Part shown: positions 34,396-44,325 of the stretch, one piece after another
Position numbering within the stretch: position 1 is the stretch's first letter
Layout: the number at the start of each line of letters is the position of its first letter
Origin: an uncultured Acidobacteriia bacterium
GTDB taxonomy: Bacteria; Acidobacteriota; Terriglobia; Bryobacterales; Bryobacteraceae
Reading direction: 5' to 3'
Length of the DNA: 64,000 nucleotides
Assembly (NCBI GenBank): GCA_903828455.1
Contig: CAIKMJ010000025.1
Location: 84,471-148,470 of the forward strand
Notes under the pieces: generated by a model
The model's input: only the letters and a program-made list of their open reading frames with translations
Databases searched by the model: none
What the model was told of the DNA's origin: nothing
Translations under genes and position numbers: made by a program

Positions 34396-35526
34396 TTACG
34401 GCGTCACGATGAATAGAGTCGCGCGGTCGCCGCTGTCCGTGTCCGTGATTCCAATCCAGTTGTGGGAGTCGAACGTGGTGGTTGTGTCGCCGGCGAAAGT
34501 GTCGTGGATGAGGGCGGCATCCCAAAGCTGCCCTCGGATCAGCGGTTCACCGCCGGTGCTCGAAGTCGGCCACGCAATCAGCGGTTCCAGCATCAGCGCG
34601 GACCCGTCGTGCCAGTGCATTCCGGTCTGTCCACCTGGGACCCCGCGAGGAAGCTGGGCCGCCGCAATGATGAGCTGAGGTGTCGAGACCAGATTGGATA
34701 AACCTGCGACATCCAGCAGGTTCGTGTTCACGATGGTCTGGGTATTGGCGTCACTCTGATTGCTCGACGTCGTATGGCAGAACCCCGTGCGGAAGCTCGG
34801 GTAGATTCCGGTGTTGGAATCGTTAAGCGCGCTCCCGATCAGCCAACTGCACTCTGTGATGACGCCTTGCAGGAAAGTCGGCAGGTAGGGCGTCCCGAAG
34901 GCGATAAACGATCTGTTGCCCGATGCGGCTGGCTGAAAGATCCATGCCTGATACTTGTTGGCGACGATCCGGAACGTCTTTCCCGTCGCGGGGAGCAGAT
35001 ACTGTCCGTTGCTGGTGCCGTTGCCGCCGGCGAGCGTGCTCGTAGAGTTCTCGATGGAAAACGTCACGCATGCAGAACCAGTGCCGTTGTCGCGAAATCG
35101 GATACGCATCGAGACACTCCACGGAGTGGAGGCGCTTTGCAGCAGCACTTCCGGAACTGCCGTATGCACGCCGGACTGGGTACCGGAGGTGTTGACTGCG
35201 GCTCCGCCGAATGAAGCCGAGAACTGGAACGAGTTCGCAGTCAGGCCGGTCGCGATGACGTAGTACGTCGTGTTTGCCGTAACCCCGGTCGGAAGCGCAC
35301 CGGTCGTCTGGAAACGGACCTGAGTTCCCGCAGTGAGCCCATGGGCTGTCCACGAGACGACCCCTGGCGTCGCGATCGTCATGGTGACGGTCGACGGGAC
35401 GTTGCCGGTGACAACGGACCAGCCCGCGGTGACGAGTTGGGTGTAGACGTTGGTCAGAATGTCATTCTTCACGTTTCCGGTGAAGACGGCGTTGACGTTG
35501 GTCCCGCCTGCGTACTGAATCGACAT
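34396..35526 (-). CDS. Phage tail-region protein, beta-rich, unknown function
   Basis: A 376-residue protein, rich in Thr, Ser, Gly and Asn, with no signal peptide. The stretch FTGNVKNDILTNVYTQLVTAGW near the N-terminus and a short Ig-like module (about 45-115) resemble modules seen in phage tail or virion proteins. It sits four bases upstream of the 163-residue gene and 12 bases downstream of the tail-fibre gene. A virion role is inferred from position. Confidence 0.65.
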   Translation of the reverse strand: MSIQYAGGTNVNAVFTGNVKNDILTNVYTQLVTAGWSVVTGNVPSTVTMTIATPGVVSWTAHGLTAGTQVRFQTTGALPTGVTANTTYYVIATGLTANSFQFSASFGGAAVNTSGTQSGVHTAVPEVLLQSASTPWSVSMRIRFRDNGTGSACVTFSIENSTSTLAGGNGTSNGQYLLPATGKTFRIVANKYQAWIFQPAASGNRSFIAFGTPYLPTFLQGVITECSWLIGSALNDSNTGIYPSFRTGFCHTTSSNQSDANTQTIVNTNLLDVAGLSNLVSTPQLIIAAAQLPRGVPGGQTGMHWHDGSALMLEPLIAWPTSSTGGEPLIRGQLWDAALIHDTFAGDTTTTFDSHNWIGITDTDSGDRATLFIVTP

Positions 35527-35538
35527 GATGAAATGCTC

Positions 35539-37044
35539 CTATCTGGTTCCGGCGAACGTCATCGTGACGCTGGAAAGCGTGGCGTCTGTGGCCGGGGTCA
35601 AAATCGAGAGGGTGTCGCCAGCCACGAAGCTCTGGGCTGAACCGCCCGTGGTGGCGAAAGTAAAGCCGCCGCTGGTCGCGATCGTGACCGTCCCAACCTG
35701 CACGCCGTTCTTGTAAACGGTGTAGACCGCCGTCGAGGTTGGGTTTCCGCCGCAATGCCCGGTTGATCCGGCGAAGTTGGCCTGCATCGCGACGGGCCGG
35801 CTGAAGCAGATCAACTGCAGGACCGTGGCATTCGGTGGCGCGCCGGGATACGAGAACGTGATGTCATACGGCTGGAGCGCCCACTTGATGCCGGTGCCTT
35901 GGGTGCTGTCCGCCTGAAGGCATGTTCCGTTGGCGCCAACGCCCTGCCGGGCAGGCACGGTTGAGAAAGCGAGGATGTCTCCCTGCGTGGTCAGCGGTGA
36001 AACCGTGCCTAGGCCCCGCTCGGTGAAGTAGTTCGTCCCGTCCGTCGAGATGTACAAACCTTGCGTCTGGGCGAGCGTAAGACTGGACGACCCGCCGTCG
36101 AGACTGAGCCCATTGGGCGAGACGGTCAGCACACCCGCGCCAACGTTCTGGACCTCGACATTCCACGTCGCGGACGGCGGCGGCGACGGCAGAGTCAAGG
36201 TGACCGGGCTAGCCGAATTGAAACTTAGGATCTTCCCGTTATCACCGGCGACCGCCGAATAGCTGGCCGTTTTCGAGATCGCCCCACCCAGGGCAGCAGG
36301 AATGATCGGTGCGGAGTAGTTGCCAGTGCCGTCGAGGAACTTGGTGGCGTCGTTCGGAGCCTTGGGTGCGAAGCCATGAGCACTGGTGGAGACATTGTTG
36401 GTCGTGACGTCGGAAATCGCGAGGTCGGCATCCGCAGGCTGTGCCTGGGTGAACAGGCCTGTAGCAGCCGAGTACGAGGTGAGGAACTTATGTGTGGCCG
36501 CAGCCAGCGTCTGCGCGAAGCCTTTTCCCCGCTCGGTGAAGTAATTCGTGCCGTCGGTGAAGACCACGAGGCCTTCCCCGGTATAAACGGTTAGGTTCGA
36601 AGCTGCTGCATCTATGGTGAGCCCGTTCCGGTTGACCGTAAGCACCCCGGCACCGATGTTCTGAATGAAGACGCACCAGGTGGCGGAAGGCGGCGCGGCG
36701 GGCAGCGAGATCGTTTGGGCACTGGCGCTGTTCATGGCCAGCAGCGTGTTGGAATCCGCCGCGACTGCCGTGTAGCTGGCGGTCTTTACGGAGGCTCCGG
36801 CGAGCCCGCCGCTCGGCGGTACAGCCCAGGTGCCATCCGCTTTCAGGAATTTCCCCGCAGCGGCGGCGCCAGCCGCCGGGCCTGGAACGGCTCCCGCGGT
36901 GCCACCCGAACCACTGTCGCCCACCATATTCGGCAGATATGCCGACACGTTGCGCGGAGTGGCGGAATCGCCCTGCCACTCGACGTTGGTATTGCCAGAC
37001 GGTGGCGCGGGAGTCGTGTTGTTGAGATTGATGATTCCGGCCAT
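35539..37044 (-). CDS. Phage tail-fibre-like protein with duplicated modules
   Basis: A 501-residue protein. The N-terminus (GDSATPRNVSAYLPNMVGD) and the GKFLKADGTWAVPP motif are typical of tail fibres. Two tandem modules of about 90 residues share KTASYTAVAADSNTLLAMN versus KTASYSAVAGDNGKILSFN, and each ends in STDGTNYFTERG or TDGTNYFTERG. Such modules trimerise in fibres. The C-terminus is a separate beta domain of about 100 residues. It starts three bases after the stop of the tail-tip gene. Host-receptor binding is inferred. Confidence 0.75.
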   Translation of the reverse strand: MAGIINLNNTTPAPPSGNTNVEWQGDSATPRNVSAYLPNMVGDSGSGGTAGAVPGPAAGAAAAGKFLKADGTWAVPPSGGLAGASVKTASYTAVAADSNTLLAMNSASAQTISLPAAPPSATWCVFIQNIGAGVLTVNRNGLTIDAAASNLTVYTGEGLVVFTDGTNYFTERGKGFAQTLAAATHKFLTSYSAATGLFTQAQPADADLAISDVTTNNVSTSAHGFAPKAPNDATKFLDGTGNYSAPIIPAALGGAISKTASYSAVAGDNGKILSFNSASPVTLTLPSPPPSATWNVEVQNVGAGVLTVSPNGLSLDGGSSSLTLAQTQGLYISTDGTNYFTERGLGTVSPLTTQGDILAFSTVPARQGVGANGTCLQADSTQGTGIKWALQPYDITFSYPGAPPNATVLQLICFSRPVAMQANFAGSTGHCGGNPTSTAVYTVYKNGVQVGTVTIATSGGFTFATTGGSAQSFVAGDTLSILTPATDATLSSVTMTFAGTR

Positions 37045-37047
37045 CAG

Positions 37048-40029
37048 TTACGATCCGTTCACCGTGAATAACTGGGAGGCCACTCCACCAACCGTCACCG
37101 GGCCGGCCTGTGACCACGCGGAGGCTACGCCGGCTGCGTTGACACTACGGATCTGAACGTAATAGCTGGTCCCGTCAACGACGCTGTCGAGGTAAGCGAC
37201 GGTCACGCTGACCGGGACGTTGGGCCCGGCGGTCCAAACGGAACTTTGCGGGCTGGCGACCACCTGAAACTGAATCTGAATCTCGGTGGCATAGCCGTCC
37301 GCCGGCGCAGTCCAGTTCACCCGAATACGGCTGCGGGCTACGCCGTCGGCGCCCACGATTGACGTGGTGGCGTTACTGAGCAACGTCAACCCCGTTGCAG
37401 CCGCGATGTTCTGCGGATTCGGGATGCTCCCCTGCTGGTAGCCCTGCGGCGTTAGTTCCTCGGCCGTGTTCCATTCATAGATCGCCGGGGACGTCTCCTG
37501 CACGTCGATCTCGGTACCCAACGCGATCACCCGCTGGTCGCCATCCTGCTTCGCGTTCAGCGTGAACCGGAATGCCAGCACCTCGAGCAGTTTGTTCGTC
37601 CAGCCGAGGTACGCCAGATTCATCGCGAGAACGTCGAGCACGGCAATCTGCAGGCCGTACAGGTTGAACTGGAAGGTCCCTGTCCCCTGACTCCGGCGAC
37701 GCAGAAGTTCGATCTTCGCCAGCCGCTGCGCCGTGGACACGCTGATCGTGAACGGGAGTTGGATATCCAGATATCGGCGTTCGTTGTTGTCTGCAGCCAG
37801 GTTGGCGTCGCTCGAATACCCATGGAGGGTGTCCTGCATGTAGGGCGGGAAGTCGGTCGGCTGCCAGTTGCTGGCGGGGGAGATGTAGGTCCCCTTCACA
37901 GCATTGAAGAGGTCGTGAACTGAAACCTTCGACTTCCAGCGGAAGGGCCCGCCGGCATTCACCAGCGGCGACACCGGCATTGCGCCCCCGAGCGCAACGA
38001 CACCCGGGCAGTAAGACAGCGTCGCGGCCATCAGGTGCAGAAGGTCGTTTTCCTGCCGCACCGTCACGCTGGTAGTGATCGTGTTCACGGCGGGTCCGGC
38101 AGCGTAACCGACTGCGTCGCAAACGCCGGTTGGGTCGGTGTAGGAATAGCCGAAGTTGACCGGGGGCGTGCCGGACGGAAGTGTGGGATCGAGACCCGAG
38201 TACTCGTGGATCGCAACCGAGATGCCCTGGAAATCGAAACCGGAATTCCCGGTCTGGGTGATCGTCAGCGTGTTGGGGCCAGCCGCGCAGTTCGGCGCCA
38301 CAAAGGACATCAGGAAGGCTGCCGCGCCGGGTACATGGCCACCAAGGACCGCCTTGTAGGTGTTCCCTAGGCTGTCTGTGACAGACGCGCCGGCGAGTGG
38401 GTACCCGGTGTTGAATGCAACATCGACGATGAGACAGTTTCCCGCTGTGTTATCAGACGGGAACGAAATCGTCCAGGTGTGGAAAGCACCAACGCCGGAT
38501 GCCGAGCCGTTGCCTGCACCCTGCACGAAGGCCGGGGTCTGGCCGGTCGCCGCTCTCAGCGCAACCAAACCTGCCCAGTTGATGACATTGCAGGTACTCG
38601 TCCATGCGGTGGTCGCGAAATAGGGGAACGAACCGTTGACCGGCGCGAGGGCGTCATAGGTCAGGAGGCCGTTGGCGTTGATTGCGGTCTCGCGTGCCGT
38701 CCAGCCGGTTGTACCTGCGCCGCCGAGAATGAAACCGATACCGGGCCAGGCCGCGGGATTGCACCGGAACCTGCCAGCCGAATGCGTGAGCCTGCCGCCG
38801 CACGAGGAGAGCAGGTGCTGCAGGATTTCGCCTCGCAGCATGGAGAGTTGAAAGGCTCCATTGCAGGTGTAGCGCGGCTCGCCGCCGCCAGCGGCGAGCG
38901 CAACCGGCTCATCGCAGACGTTCGCGTCGGTGATCAGGTCGGTCGTGTTGATCTCGGTACCGTACTGACAGCGGTAGCCGTAGTCGGCGTTGGTCATGTA
39001 GTCCGCGATGATCAGTGCCGGATTCTCGCTGTAGCCGTGCGTGTTGGTTCGCGGGTCGTATACATCGTTCTTGCCGTGGACGAGGAATGAGATCTCCGGC
39101 ACCCCGCTGGCGAATACTTTGTCGTCGTAGTGCAGCCGGATGAAGACGGCGGTTCGGCCGACCAACGAACAGTTGCTGTTCCACGGATTGCTCGAGGGTT
39201 TCTGAAGGTCGCCGGTGTTGCCTTGATTCGGAGTTCCGGCAGTCATGCCCACGAACGTGGTGCCCAGCGTCTGGTTGCCCAGCATAGTTTCGACGTAGAC
39301 ATGCCGCCCGTAATCGACCCAGGTGCTTTTCACTGTGCCCTGAGAGCCGATGCTCATGTTCGCGCCGCCGCAGATGTAGGTGAAGGTCAGGCTCCCTGGG
39401 CTGGGGCTTGGAATCTGGCTGATGATTTGCGCCACCGGCCACGTGCCGTTCATCGTCGGGTCTGTGGTGACGCCGCTGATGATTACGTACTCGCCTGCGA
39501 TCAGAAGCGGAAAGTTCTTCGTTTGCACAGTGACGACATTGTTCGAGCGAACGATGCTCGAAATATTCTGCGTCTCCTGTAGCGGGCTGAAACTGGTGCC
39601 ACCGTTGATCGCGGGCCACGTGCTGGCAGCGACGCCCGACGGGACGGCCGACGTGTCGATCTGGACCATACGCCCATTGAAGAGGACCGCGTACACGTCC
39701 TTGCAGGGGTGGCAGGCGAGGACGGCAACGATGTCGAGGTACTTATTGTTGTCGCCCCATTCGTTCAGGTAGACGGTCGTGCCTGGAACCCTGCAGCGGC
39801 CGTAGACGACATCCCAGGGCTTGACCGGGTTCCGGGTCATCGTGCCGGTGCCCCGGACTGCGCCGAGGCCTGCGATCAGCGACCCGATGCCGGAGAGCGC
39901 GACACCGGAACCTGCGGAGATCAGAAAGCTGGCAAGCGCGGGCGAAAGCGCGCCTCCGGTGAAGATGGTTCCCGAGACGAGTGCGGCACCAACCGCGACT
40001 TCGATCCATCTAGAGAGCTTGTTTGCCAT
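37048..40029 (-). CDS. gpJ-like phage tail tip / host specificity protein
   Basis: A 993-residue protein of the lambda gpJ type. A hydrophobic N-terminal stretch (about 10-60) is followed by NPVKPWDVVYGRCRVPGTTVYLNEWG. The central tail-tip core contains ALIIADYMTNADYGYRC, QLSMLRGEILQHLLSSCGG and FRWKSKVSVHDLFNAVKG. A fibronectin-type III domain closes it (about 895-990, WTAPADGYATEIQIQF). An interposed domain of about 200 residues (about 480-690) is specific to this lineage. The position downstream of small tail-assembly proteins matches the lambda order. Confidence 0.82.
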   Translation of the reverse strand: MANKLSRWIEVAVGAALVSGTIFTGGALSPALASFLISAGSGVALSGIGSLIAGLGAVRGTGTMTRNPVKPWDVVYGRCRVPGTTVYLNEWGDNNKYLDIVAVLACHPCKDVYAVLFNGRMVQIDTSAVPSGVAASTWPAINGGTSFSPLQETQNISSIVRSNNVVTVQTKNFPLLIAGEYVIISGVTTDPTMNGTWPVAQIISQIPSPSPGSLTFTYICGGANMSIGSQGTVKSTWVDYGRHVYVETMLGNQTLGTTFVGMTAGTPNQGNTGDLQKPSSNPWNSNCSLVGRTAVFIRLHYDDKVFASGVPEISFLVHGKNDVYDPRTNTHGYSENPALIIADYMTNADYGYRCQYGTEINTTDLITDANVCDEPVALAAGGGEPRYTCNGAFQLSMLRGEILQHLLSSCGGRLTHSAGRFRCNPAAWPGIGFILGGAGTTGWTARETAINANGLLTYDALAPVNGSFPYFATTAWTSTCNVINWAGLVALRAATGQTPAFVQGAGNGSASGVGAFHTWTISFPSDNTAGNCLIVDVAFNTGYPLAGASVTDSLGNTYKAVLGGHVPGAAAFLMSFVAPNCAAGPNTLTITQTGNSGFDFQGISVAIHEYSGLDPTLPSGTPPVNFGYSYTDPTGVCDAVGYAAGPAVNTITTSVTVRQENDLLHLMAATLSYCPGVVALGGAMPVSPLVNAGGPFRWKSKVSVHDLFNAVKGTYISPASNWQPTDFPPYMQDTLHGYSSDANLAADNNERRYLDIQLPFTISVSTAQRLAKIELLRRRSQGTGTFQFNLYGLQIAVLDVLAMNLAYLGWTNKLLEVLAFRFTLNAKQDGDQRVIALGTEIDVQETSPAIYEWNTAEELTPQGYQQGSIPNPQNIAAATGLTLLSNATTSIVGADGVARSRIRVNWTAPADGYATEIQIQFQVVASPQSSVWTAGPNVPVSVTVAYLDSVVDGTSYYVQIRSVNAAGVASAWSQAGPVTVGGVASQLFTVNGS

Positions 40030-40458
40030 TCAGATATGCCAGGCACGAACTGCGAGCGTTCGCGGAATTTCGATCAAACCATTGGTCTCGGAATTGATCA
40101 CGATGGAGCCGTTGAGGCTCACCACACCGATTTGAAAGTCGCCGCCGCCGCGGGCGATTACGGGATCGCCGCGGTGAGCGAACCGCGGGGAGACTTCGGG
40201 GAATCCCGCGACGGAGAACAGCTTCGCCACGGACCGTTCAATCGAGGCAGAGCCGTACCGGGCTCTCAGCAGCCATCGCGCCTCGCGCAGCGACGAATAT
40301 CGCGCCCGCAGGCAGCTGGCCGTATCCGTGCCAGTGATCGTCCAAATGCCATCTGCCACGAACAGGCAACAGTCCCACTGTCCCCAGACGAAAGGCCTGG
40401 CCTGGTTCGCGATGAGGAAGTCATCAAAGGCACTCTGCCAGTCCGGACGCCGCGGCAC
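40030..40458 (-). CDS. DUF6950-like phage tail assembly protein
   Basis: A 142-residue protein. FVWGQWDCCLFVADGIWTITG near residues 22-42 resembles an NlpC/P60-type Cys active-site region. HRGDPVIARGGGDFQIGVVSL with a His lies further on. It takes the place of lambda gpK. It starts with GTG at 40458 and ends directly before the gpJ-like start. Peptidase activity is inferred from the Cys/His pattern only. Confidence 0.68.
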   Translation of the reverse strand: MPRRPDWQSAFDDFLIANQARPFVWGQWDCCLFVADGIWTITGTDTASCLRARYSSLREARWLLRARYGSASIERSVAKLFSVAGFPEVSPRFAHRGDPVIARGGGDFQIGVVSLNGSIVINSETNGLIEIPRTLAVRAWHI

Positions 40459-40467
40459 GCGTTGGGC

Positions 40468-41043
40468 TCAGATATTGACGGTCGGAGTGCGGCCCCAGTA
40501 GATGGGCTGATCCTGAATCGAATTGACGAAGGAGAACCCAACGTCGCCGGGATGGTCGAGTTGCTGTTCCTGATCGGTATAACGGCGGTCCACCGCGACG
40601 TTCATCTCGATGAGGCGGCTTTCGCAATTTATCGAGATCGAAGCGGTGTCGGCAGAGACGTCGATGGTGGGCTGGTCGAGCAACCCAGACCAGACGGTAA
40701 TCGGGTTGGCGATGAGAGTGCCCGGCGCGGAAAAGGCCCCGAGGAATACGGTCACTGGACCGCAAAGCTGGAATTCCCCGAGTACGTCGGTCAGGAGGGT
40801 GGAATCGATGCCGCTCAGGGTGATCGAGATGCCGGTGGCGCGGACCTCGGCCTTCTCCTCGACGGTTGAGATATTCAATAGCGAGCCGACCCCCTGCCAG
40901 GTCTGCCCGTTCCACGCGATGTTGCCCAGCCCGGACCACAGATAGACCGTGCCGGAGGCCATTGTGGCTTGGACGAAGATGGCGGGCAGAAGCTGGCTCG
41001 CTTCAATCGCGCCCAGCATCCCGGCTGTCATCTGGCGGCTCAT
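40468..41043 (-). CDS. Phage minor tail protein (gpL/DUF2163-like)
   Basis: A 191-residue protein, predominantly beta. LPAIFVQATMASGTVYLWSG near the start, the central VRATGISITLSGIDSTLL and the C-terminal CESRLIEMNVAVDRRYTDQEQQ resemble minor tail proteins that lie before gpK/gpJ homologues. The stop of the upstream gene and this start are adjacent. The assignment rests on gene order and these motifs. Confidence 0.65.
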   Translation of the reverse strand: MSRQMTAGMLGAIEASQLLPAIFVQATMASGTVYLWSGLGNIAWNGQTWQGVGSLLNISTVEEKAEVRATGISITLSGIDSTLLTDVLGEFQLCGPVTVFLGAFSAPGTLIANPITVWSGLLDQPTIDVSADTASISINCESRLIEMNVAVDRRYTDQEQQLDHPGDVGFSFVNSIQDQPIYWGRTPTVNI

Positions 41044-41664
41044 TTACAGTGCCTCGCGGATATCGAATTGCAGACCGTAGGTCCGGTTGCCCAGCATGGA
41101 GAACTTCCGCTGATTGCCTTTGAGCCGGAATAGACCTTTGGTGTTGGTGGTGATGATCGTGTCACCGTCGTTTGGGGATTCTCGAAGCGGCGGCCAAATG
41201 CTGAGCGTGGCGTGTCCGCTGCCGTCCGCGTTGGCAATTGCGAGATTCCGGTAGAGCCGATATCCGATCTGAAGCCAGTCGCCCGGCAGCAGGACTCCGT
41301 TGGCAAATGCCGTCCAGCCTTTGGTGGCCAGCGAATACCCGGTCTGGGAACCGCCGTTCACGAGTGGCGTGCCGGAGACGCTGCCCCGTGGTGTCTTCCC
41401 AAGAGGGTCGCCGATCTGGAAGACATTCAGGCTCCCGCGGGTGCTCATGAGAAAGGCAATCCATGCGGGCGCCTGCGTCTTCGTGAGCGGCGGCATCGAG
41501 ACGGACCATTCGATGTAAGAAGCCTGCCAGTCCAGGAACTGCTGCTGGCCGGTGAATGGGTTGTCGACGCTGGCAACCAGATCCTGCAGGGTGAAGTCAA
41601 TGGACGCCGGTGCGGGCGGATCGGAAGGCAGGGTAACGATTGTCCAGCCGTTAAACATTGCCAT
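41044..41664 (-). CDS. Phage minor tail protein, gpM-like position
   Basis: A 206-residue protein with SYIEWSVSMPPLTKTQAPAW and the C-terminal GNQRKFSMLGNRTYGLQFDI, a beta-rich tail protein of the kind found between the tape measure and gpL-like genes. It has only a weak ribosome site. The 2.1 kb upstream of it holds a plus-strand cargo gene that interrupts the expected tail order. Confidence 0.62.
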   Translation of the reverse strand: MAMFNGWTIVTLPSDPPAPASIDFTLQDLVASVDNPFTGQQQFLDWQASYIEWSVSMPPLTKTQAPAWIAFLMSTRGSLNVFQIGDPLGKTPRGSVSGTPLVNGGSQTGYSLATKGWTAFANGVLLPGDWLQIGYRLYRNLAIANADGSGHATLSIWPPLRESPNDGDTIITTNTKGLFRLKGNQRKFSMLGNRTYGLQFDIREAL

Positions 41665-41790
41665 GATTCTTGGTTTTTGCGAGACACATCATTTGAGAGC
41701 ACAAGGCCCAGACAACACTTGGTATAGACCGCCTTAGCGGCGGGTCTCGGCCAGCGTGGACGGCTGCCGCTGAACGTCAGACAATCAGGT

Positions 41791-43212
41791 ATGGCCAAGA
41801 CGAACAGCGAGGAAGCGCTCATACGCGATTTCCTAGCCAATGAACTGGAAATCCTGCCCGACCTAATTGAGAACTTGTCGGCGATTCGAGCGGACTTGAA
41901 ATCGGAAGACACTCGCTTCAAGACTTTGAGTGCCACCGATGGCGGTCCTACGGCCACCGACCTCATCCGAAGAATATTGACGAAGAGGAACCTTAGAGGA
42001 CTTGAATCGCTGCATTCACTCGAACTCATCGATACCGAGTTCGAACTTCTGAACACCGGCAAGGGAGGGTTCCAGCCGAGTGCCGACATTCTTGCGCGAT
42101 GCGCCGAGGACAGTCGACTGTTCTTGATCGAAGTTAAGCAACTCATGCAGACAGAACGAGAAGCGGTTACCGAGTTGAGCGCCTACTCTCATGGCCTGCA
42201 TCAACGCTTCTGGAATCTGACCTCCGCAGACCAGATATGGATGCCTATTTGCACTGAATGGCGAACAACAGTTCGTGCAGCATTCGCGAATCAAGCGATT
42301 TGGCAGCAGCGAGCCGTTTTGCCGATGAGTTGCAGTGTGACCAAGAATGCCGTCGGTGTCATCTCTGGCATCTCCCTACAACTGCTGTCCCTTCTCGAAG
42401 CCGTCGATGAACCGACTGCGCTGGCGCAATTCGCGTGGCCTTGCTTCGACACGATCACATTCGAACTGAGCGAGGAACCGTCTGACCCCAGAACGCTCAT
42501 GGAGTTTATAGGTTCCACTGCGGCCCGCCTTGGCTTCTCCGGCTCTGTCCTATACGGGGAGTCTTGCGCTGGCGAGAAGTTTCCCTATCCTTACGTCTAT
42601 GCCGTTGCTATACAGAATCCAGTTTCGGCCGCGCTCAAAGCACGCCAACTCGCAATCGTCCGCGATGATCACGAACGCGGTGGTCCGCTTGAAATGCGCA
42701 AGCATGTAAAGGAAGACGTCTGGGATTGGCTCGATCTCGATTTTGCCTCGATGGAAGAGCGGGAAACGCCCGACGTTCTCCATCAGATCGCGGATTATCT
42801 CGACGGCTCCAATCGTGCCTTGGAAGCGCGCGAGATGCGTAAGCGCGCCGACCAGAAATTCCTATCGGTGCAAGAGATGGCACATGCAAGCAGGAACCGT
42901 TCGAACGTTTTTCTGGACGAGATCAAGACACACTTGAACCTATTCTGTAGCTTCACCATGGGCGCACCGTCGTTGAAACACTTTCTGACGCAGAGCGTTC
43001 CTGTCGTGATTGACCACGTTTCGTATTTTGGCCTGATGCAGGAAGCCGTTTTCGAGCGACTTTACTGGGAAATGCTACACGCAAATGGTGGCGATGGACC
43101 GGTTATCGGCGACGTTGGTGGTGGACCGCTAAGCGTCATAGGGAGCCCGAGCTTCTTCTTTGACTTCATGGCCCTGATGAATTTCGAACACGACTCTCAG
43201 GCTGATCAATGA
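41791..43212 (+). CDS. Putative PD-(D/E)XK nuclease, prophage cargo gene
   Basis: A 473-residue soluble protein on the strand opposite to the tail genes. Residues about 72-117 contain an acidic helix, then ADILARC with D99 and FLIEVKQ with E114 and K116: the D-(x)14-ExK spacing and hydrophobic strands of a PD-(D/E)XK nuclease core. The long remaining part is mixed helical, with no recognised domain. It is flanked by the truncated tape-measure gene and the gpM-like gene, and its reverse orientation suggests independent expression from the prophage. A phage-borne defence or exclusion function is plausible but inferred. Confidence 0.65.
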   Translation: MAKTNSEEALIRDFLANELEILPDLIENLSAIRADLKSEDTRFKTLSATDGGPTATDLIRRILTKRNLRGLESLHSLELIDTEFELLNTGKGGFQPSADILARCAEDSRLFLIEVKQLMQTEREAVTELSAYSHGLHQRFWNLTSADQIWMPICTEWRTTVRAAFANQAIWQQRAVLPMSCSVTKNAVGVISGISLQLLSLLEAVDEPTALAQFAWPCFDTITFELSEEPSDPRTLMEFIGSTAARLGFSGSVLYGESCAGEKFPYPYVYAVAIQNPVSAALKARQLAIVRDDHERGGPLEMRKHVKEDVWDWLDLDFASMEERETPDVLHQIADYLDGSNRALEAREMRKRADQKFLSVQEMAHASRNRSNVFLDEIKTHLNLFCSFTMGAPSLKHFLTQSVPVVIDHVSYFGLMQEAVFERLYWEMLHANGGDGPVIGDVGGGPLSVIGSPSFFFDFMALMNFEHDSQADQ

Positions 43213-43308
43213 ACTGTGGTAAGCGATATCAATCTTCGAAGACACGTTGACAGGTCACAGCGAGACTGTCAGTAGTTCGCCGGAATTCTGTATGCAGGTG
43301 TTCGACCT

Positions 43309-44325
43309 TTACGACCTCTGCGGACTGCGTTTCAGATTCTCCGACGTCACGGCTACGGAAGTCCCGACAGCCGAATTGTGGGCGCTGATGATTGCGGCGC
43401 GGGTGCGCTGCTCGGTCAGTGCCGGATCGGTCCCGCGTGCGTCGATGGAGTAGTAATGGTTGCCGCCGCTCATGCCTTCCAGCATGCGGCGGGACTGCGA
43501 GTTGCTGAGGACGGTCCCCGAGGCACCCATCAGGATCTCGGTGCCGCGTTCATTGACGAGGTACGCCTTGTCCGGCGTGACAGGCCCGCCAGTCGCCCGC
43601 GCGCCGCCGTAACTGATCGAACTCGTCACGCTCTCCGTGGTGCCTGTTCCGCCGCCTGTTTTCAGGCCGACAAGGGACCCGAGTAAGCTTCCGAGAATGC
43701 CAATGATCGAGCCACCAATGCCGTTCGACTGCTGCTTTCCGGCTTGCGGGTCGGTATTGAGCGCTGGTGCGATGGCTTCGGCTGCTTTCGCCGGATCTGT
43801 TCCCCCACCGCTTTGCGCTGCCAGGCGAACCCACAGCGCACCCGCCTCGGTCTGCCCATCGAGCCGCTGGACCTTCGGCAGCCCGATGCCGAGCTTCGCC
43901 CCCAGTGCGCCGAGCCCCTTCTGGAGTCCCTGCCGGATGCTCGAATTGAGGATTTGCTTGCCGATGTCCTGGAACATGGCCGCGAAGTTGGTCTTGCCGC
44001 CGGTGATCAGTTCCGTCAGGTTGTCCGAAAGCTTGTTGAAGGCCGAATGCAGCGCCTCGTACATGATCGAGGCCGTCGTCTTAGCCTGCTTCTGCATGTC
44101 TAAGAAGAACGCCGCGACCCCGTCCTTCGCCTTGTTCGAGCGCAGCAGGATGGCGACAGTCTCGTCGGTCAGCTTGTTGAAATACTCGATCTGTTTCGCC
44201 GCGACCATGACGGCTTGTCCATAACTCAGCGTCTTCTTCCCGTTCTCGGTCAGAACGGCGATTTGGCGCTTCAGTGCGTCCGTCTCGTCCTGGTAGCGGT
44301 CCAGCGGCGCGTCGAGTGCGGGCGT
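43309..44325 (-). pseudogene. Tape-measure protein, C-terminal fragment
   Basis: The frame encodes the C-terminal part of a lambda-type tape measure. A coiled helix (DRYQDETDALKRQIAVLTE) is followed by the GPH C-terminal region KTNFAAMFQDIGKQILNSSI, a Gly/Ser-rich hydrophobic stretch and VTPDKAYLVNERGTEILMG. The open frame extends upstream of the first ATG (44208) to about 44340 and encodes matching tape-measure sequence, but there it runs into the nuclease gene read in another frame. The N-terminal several hundred residues are missing. The fragment is therefore the product of a deletion and is probably not functional. Confidence 0.75.

Noticed and set aside
41700..41790. Insertion-type direct repeats flanking the cargo nuclease gene
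   Set aside because: I compared the flanks at 41,665-41,790 and 43,213-43,308 by eye and saw no clear duplicated target or inverted ends.
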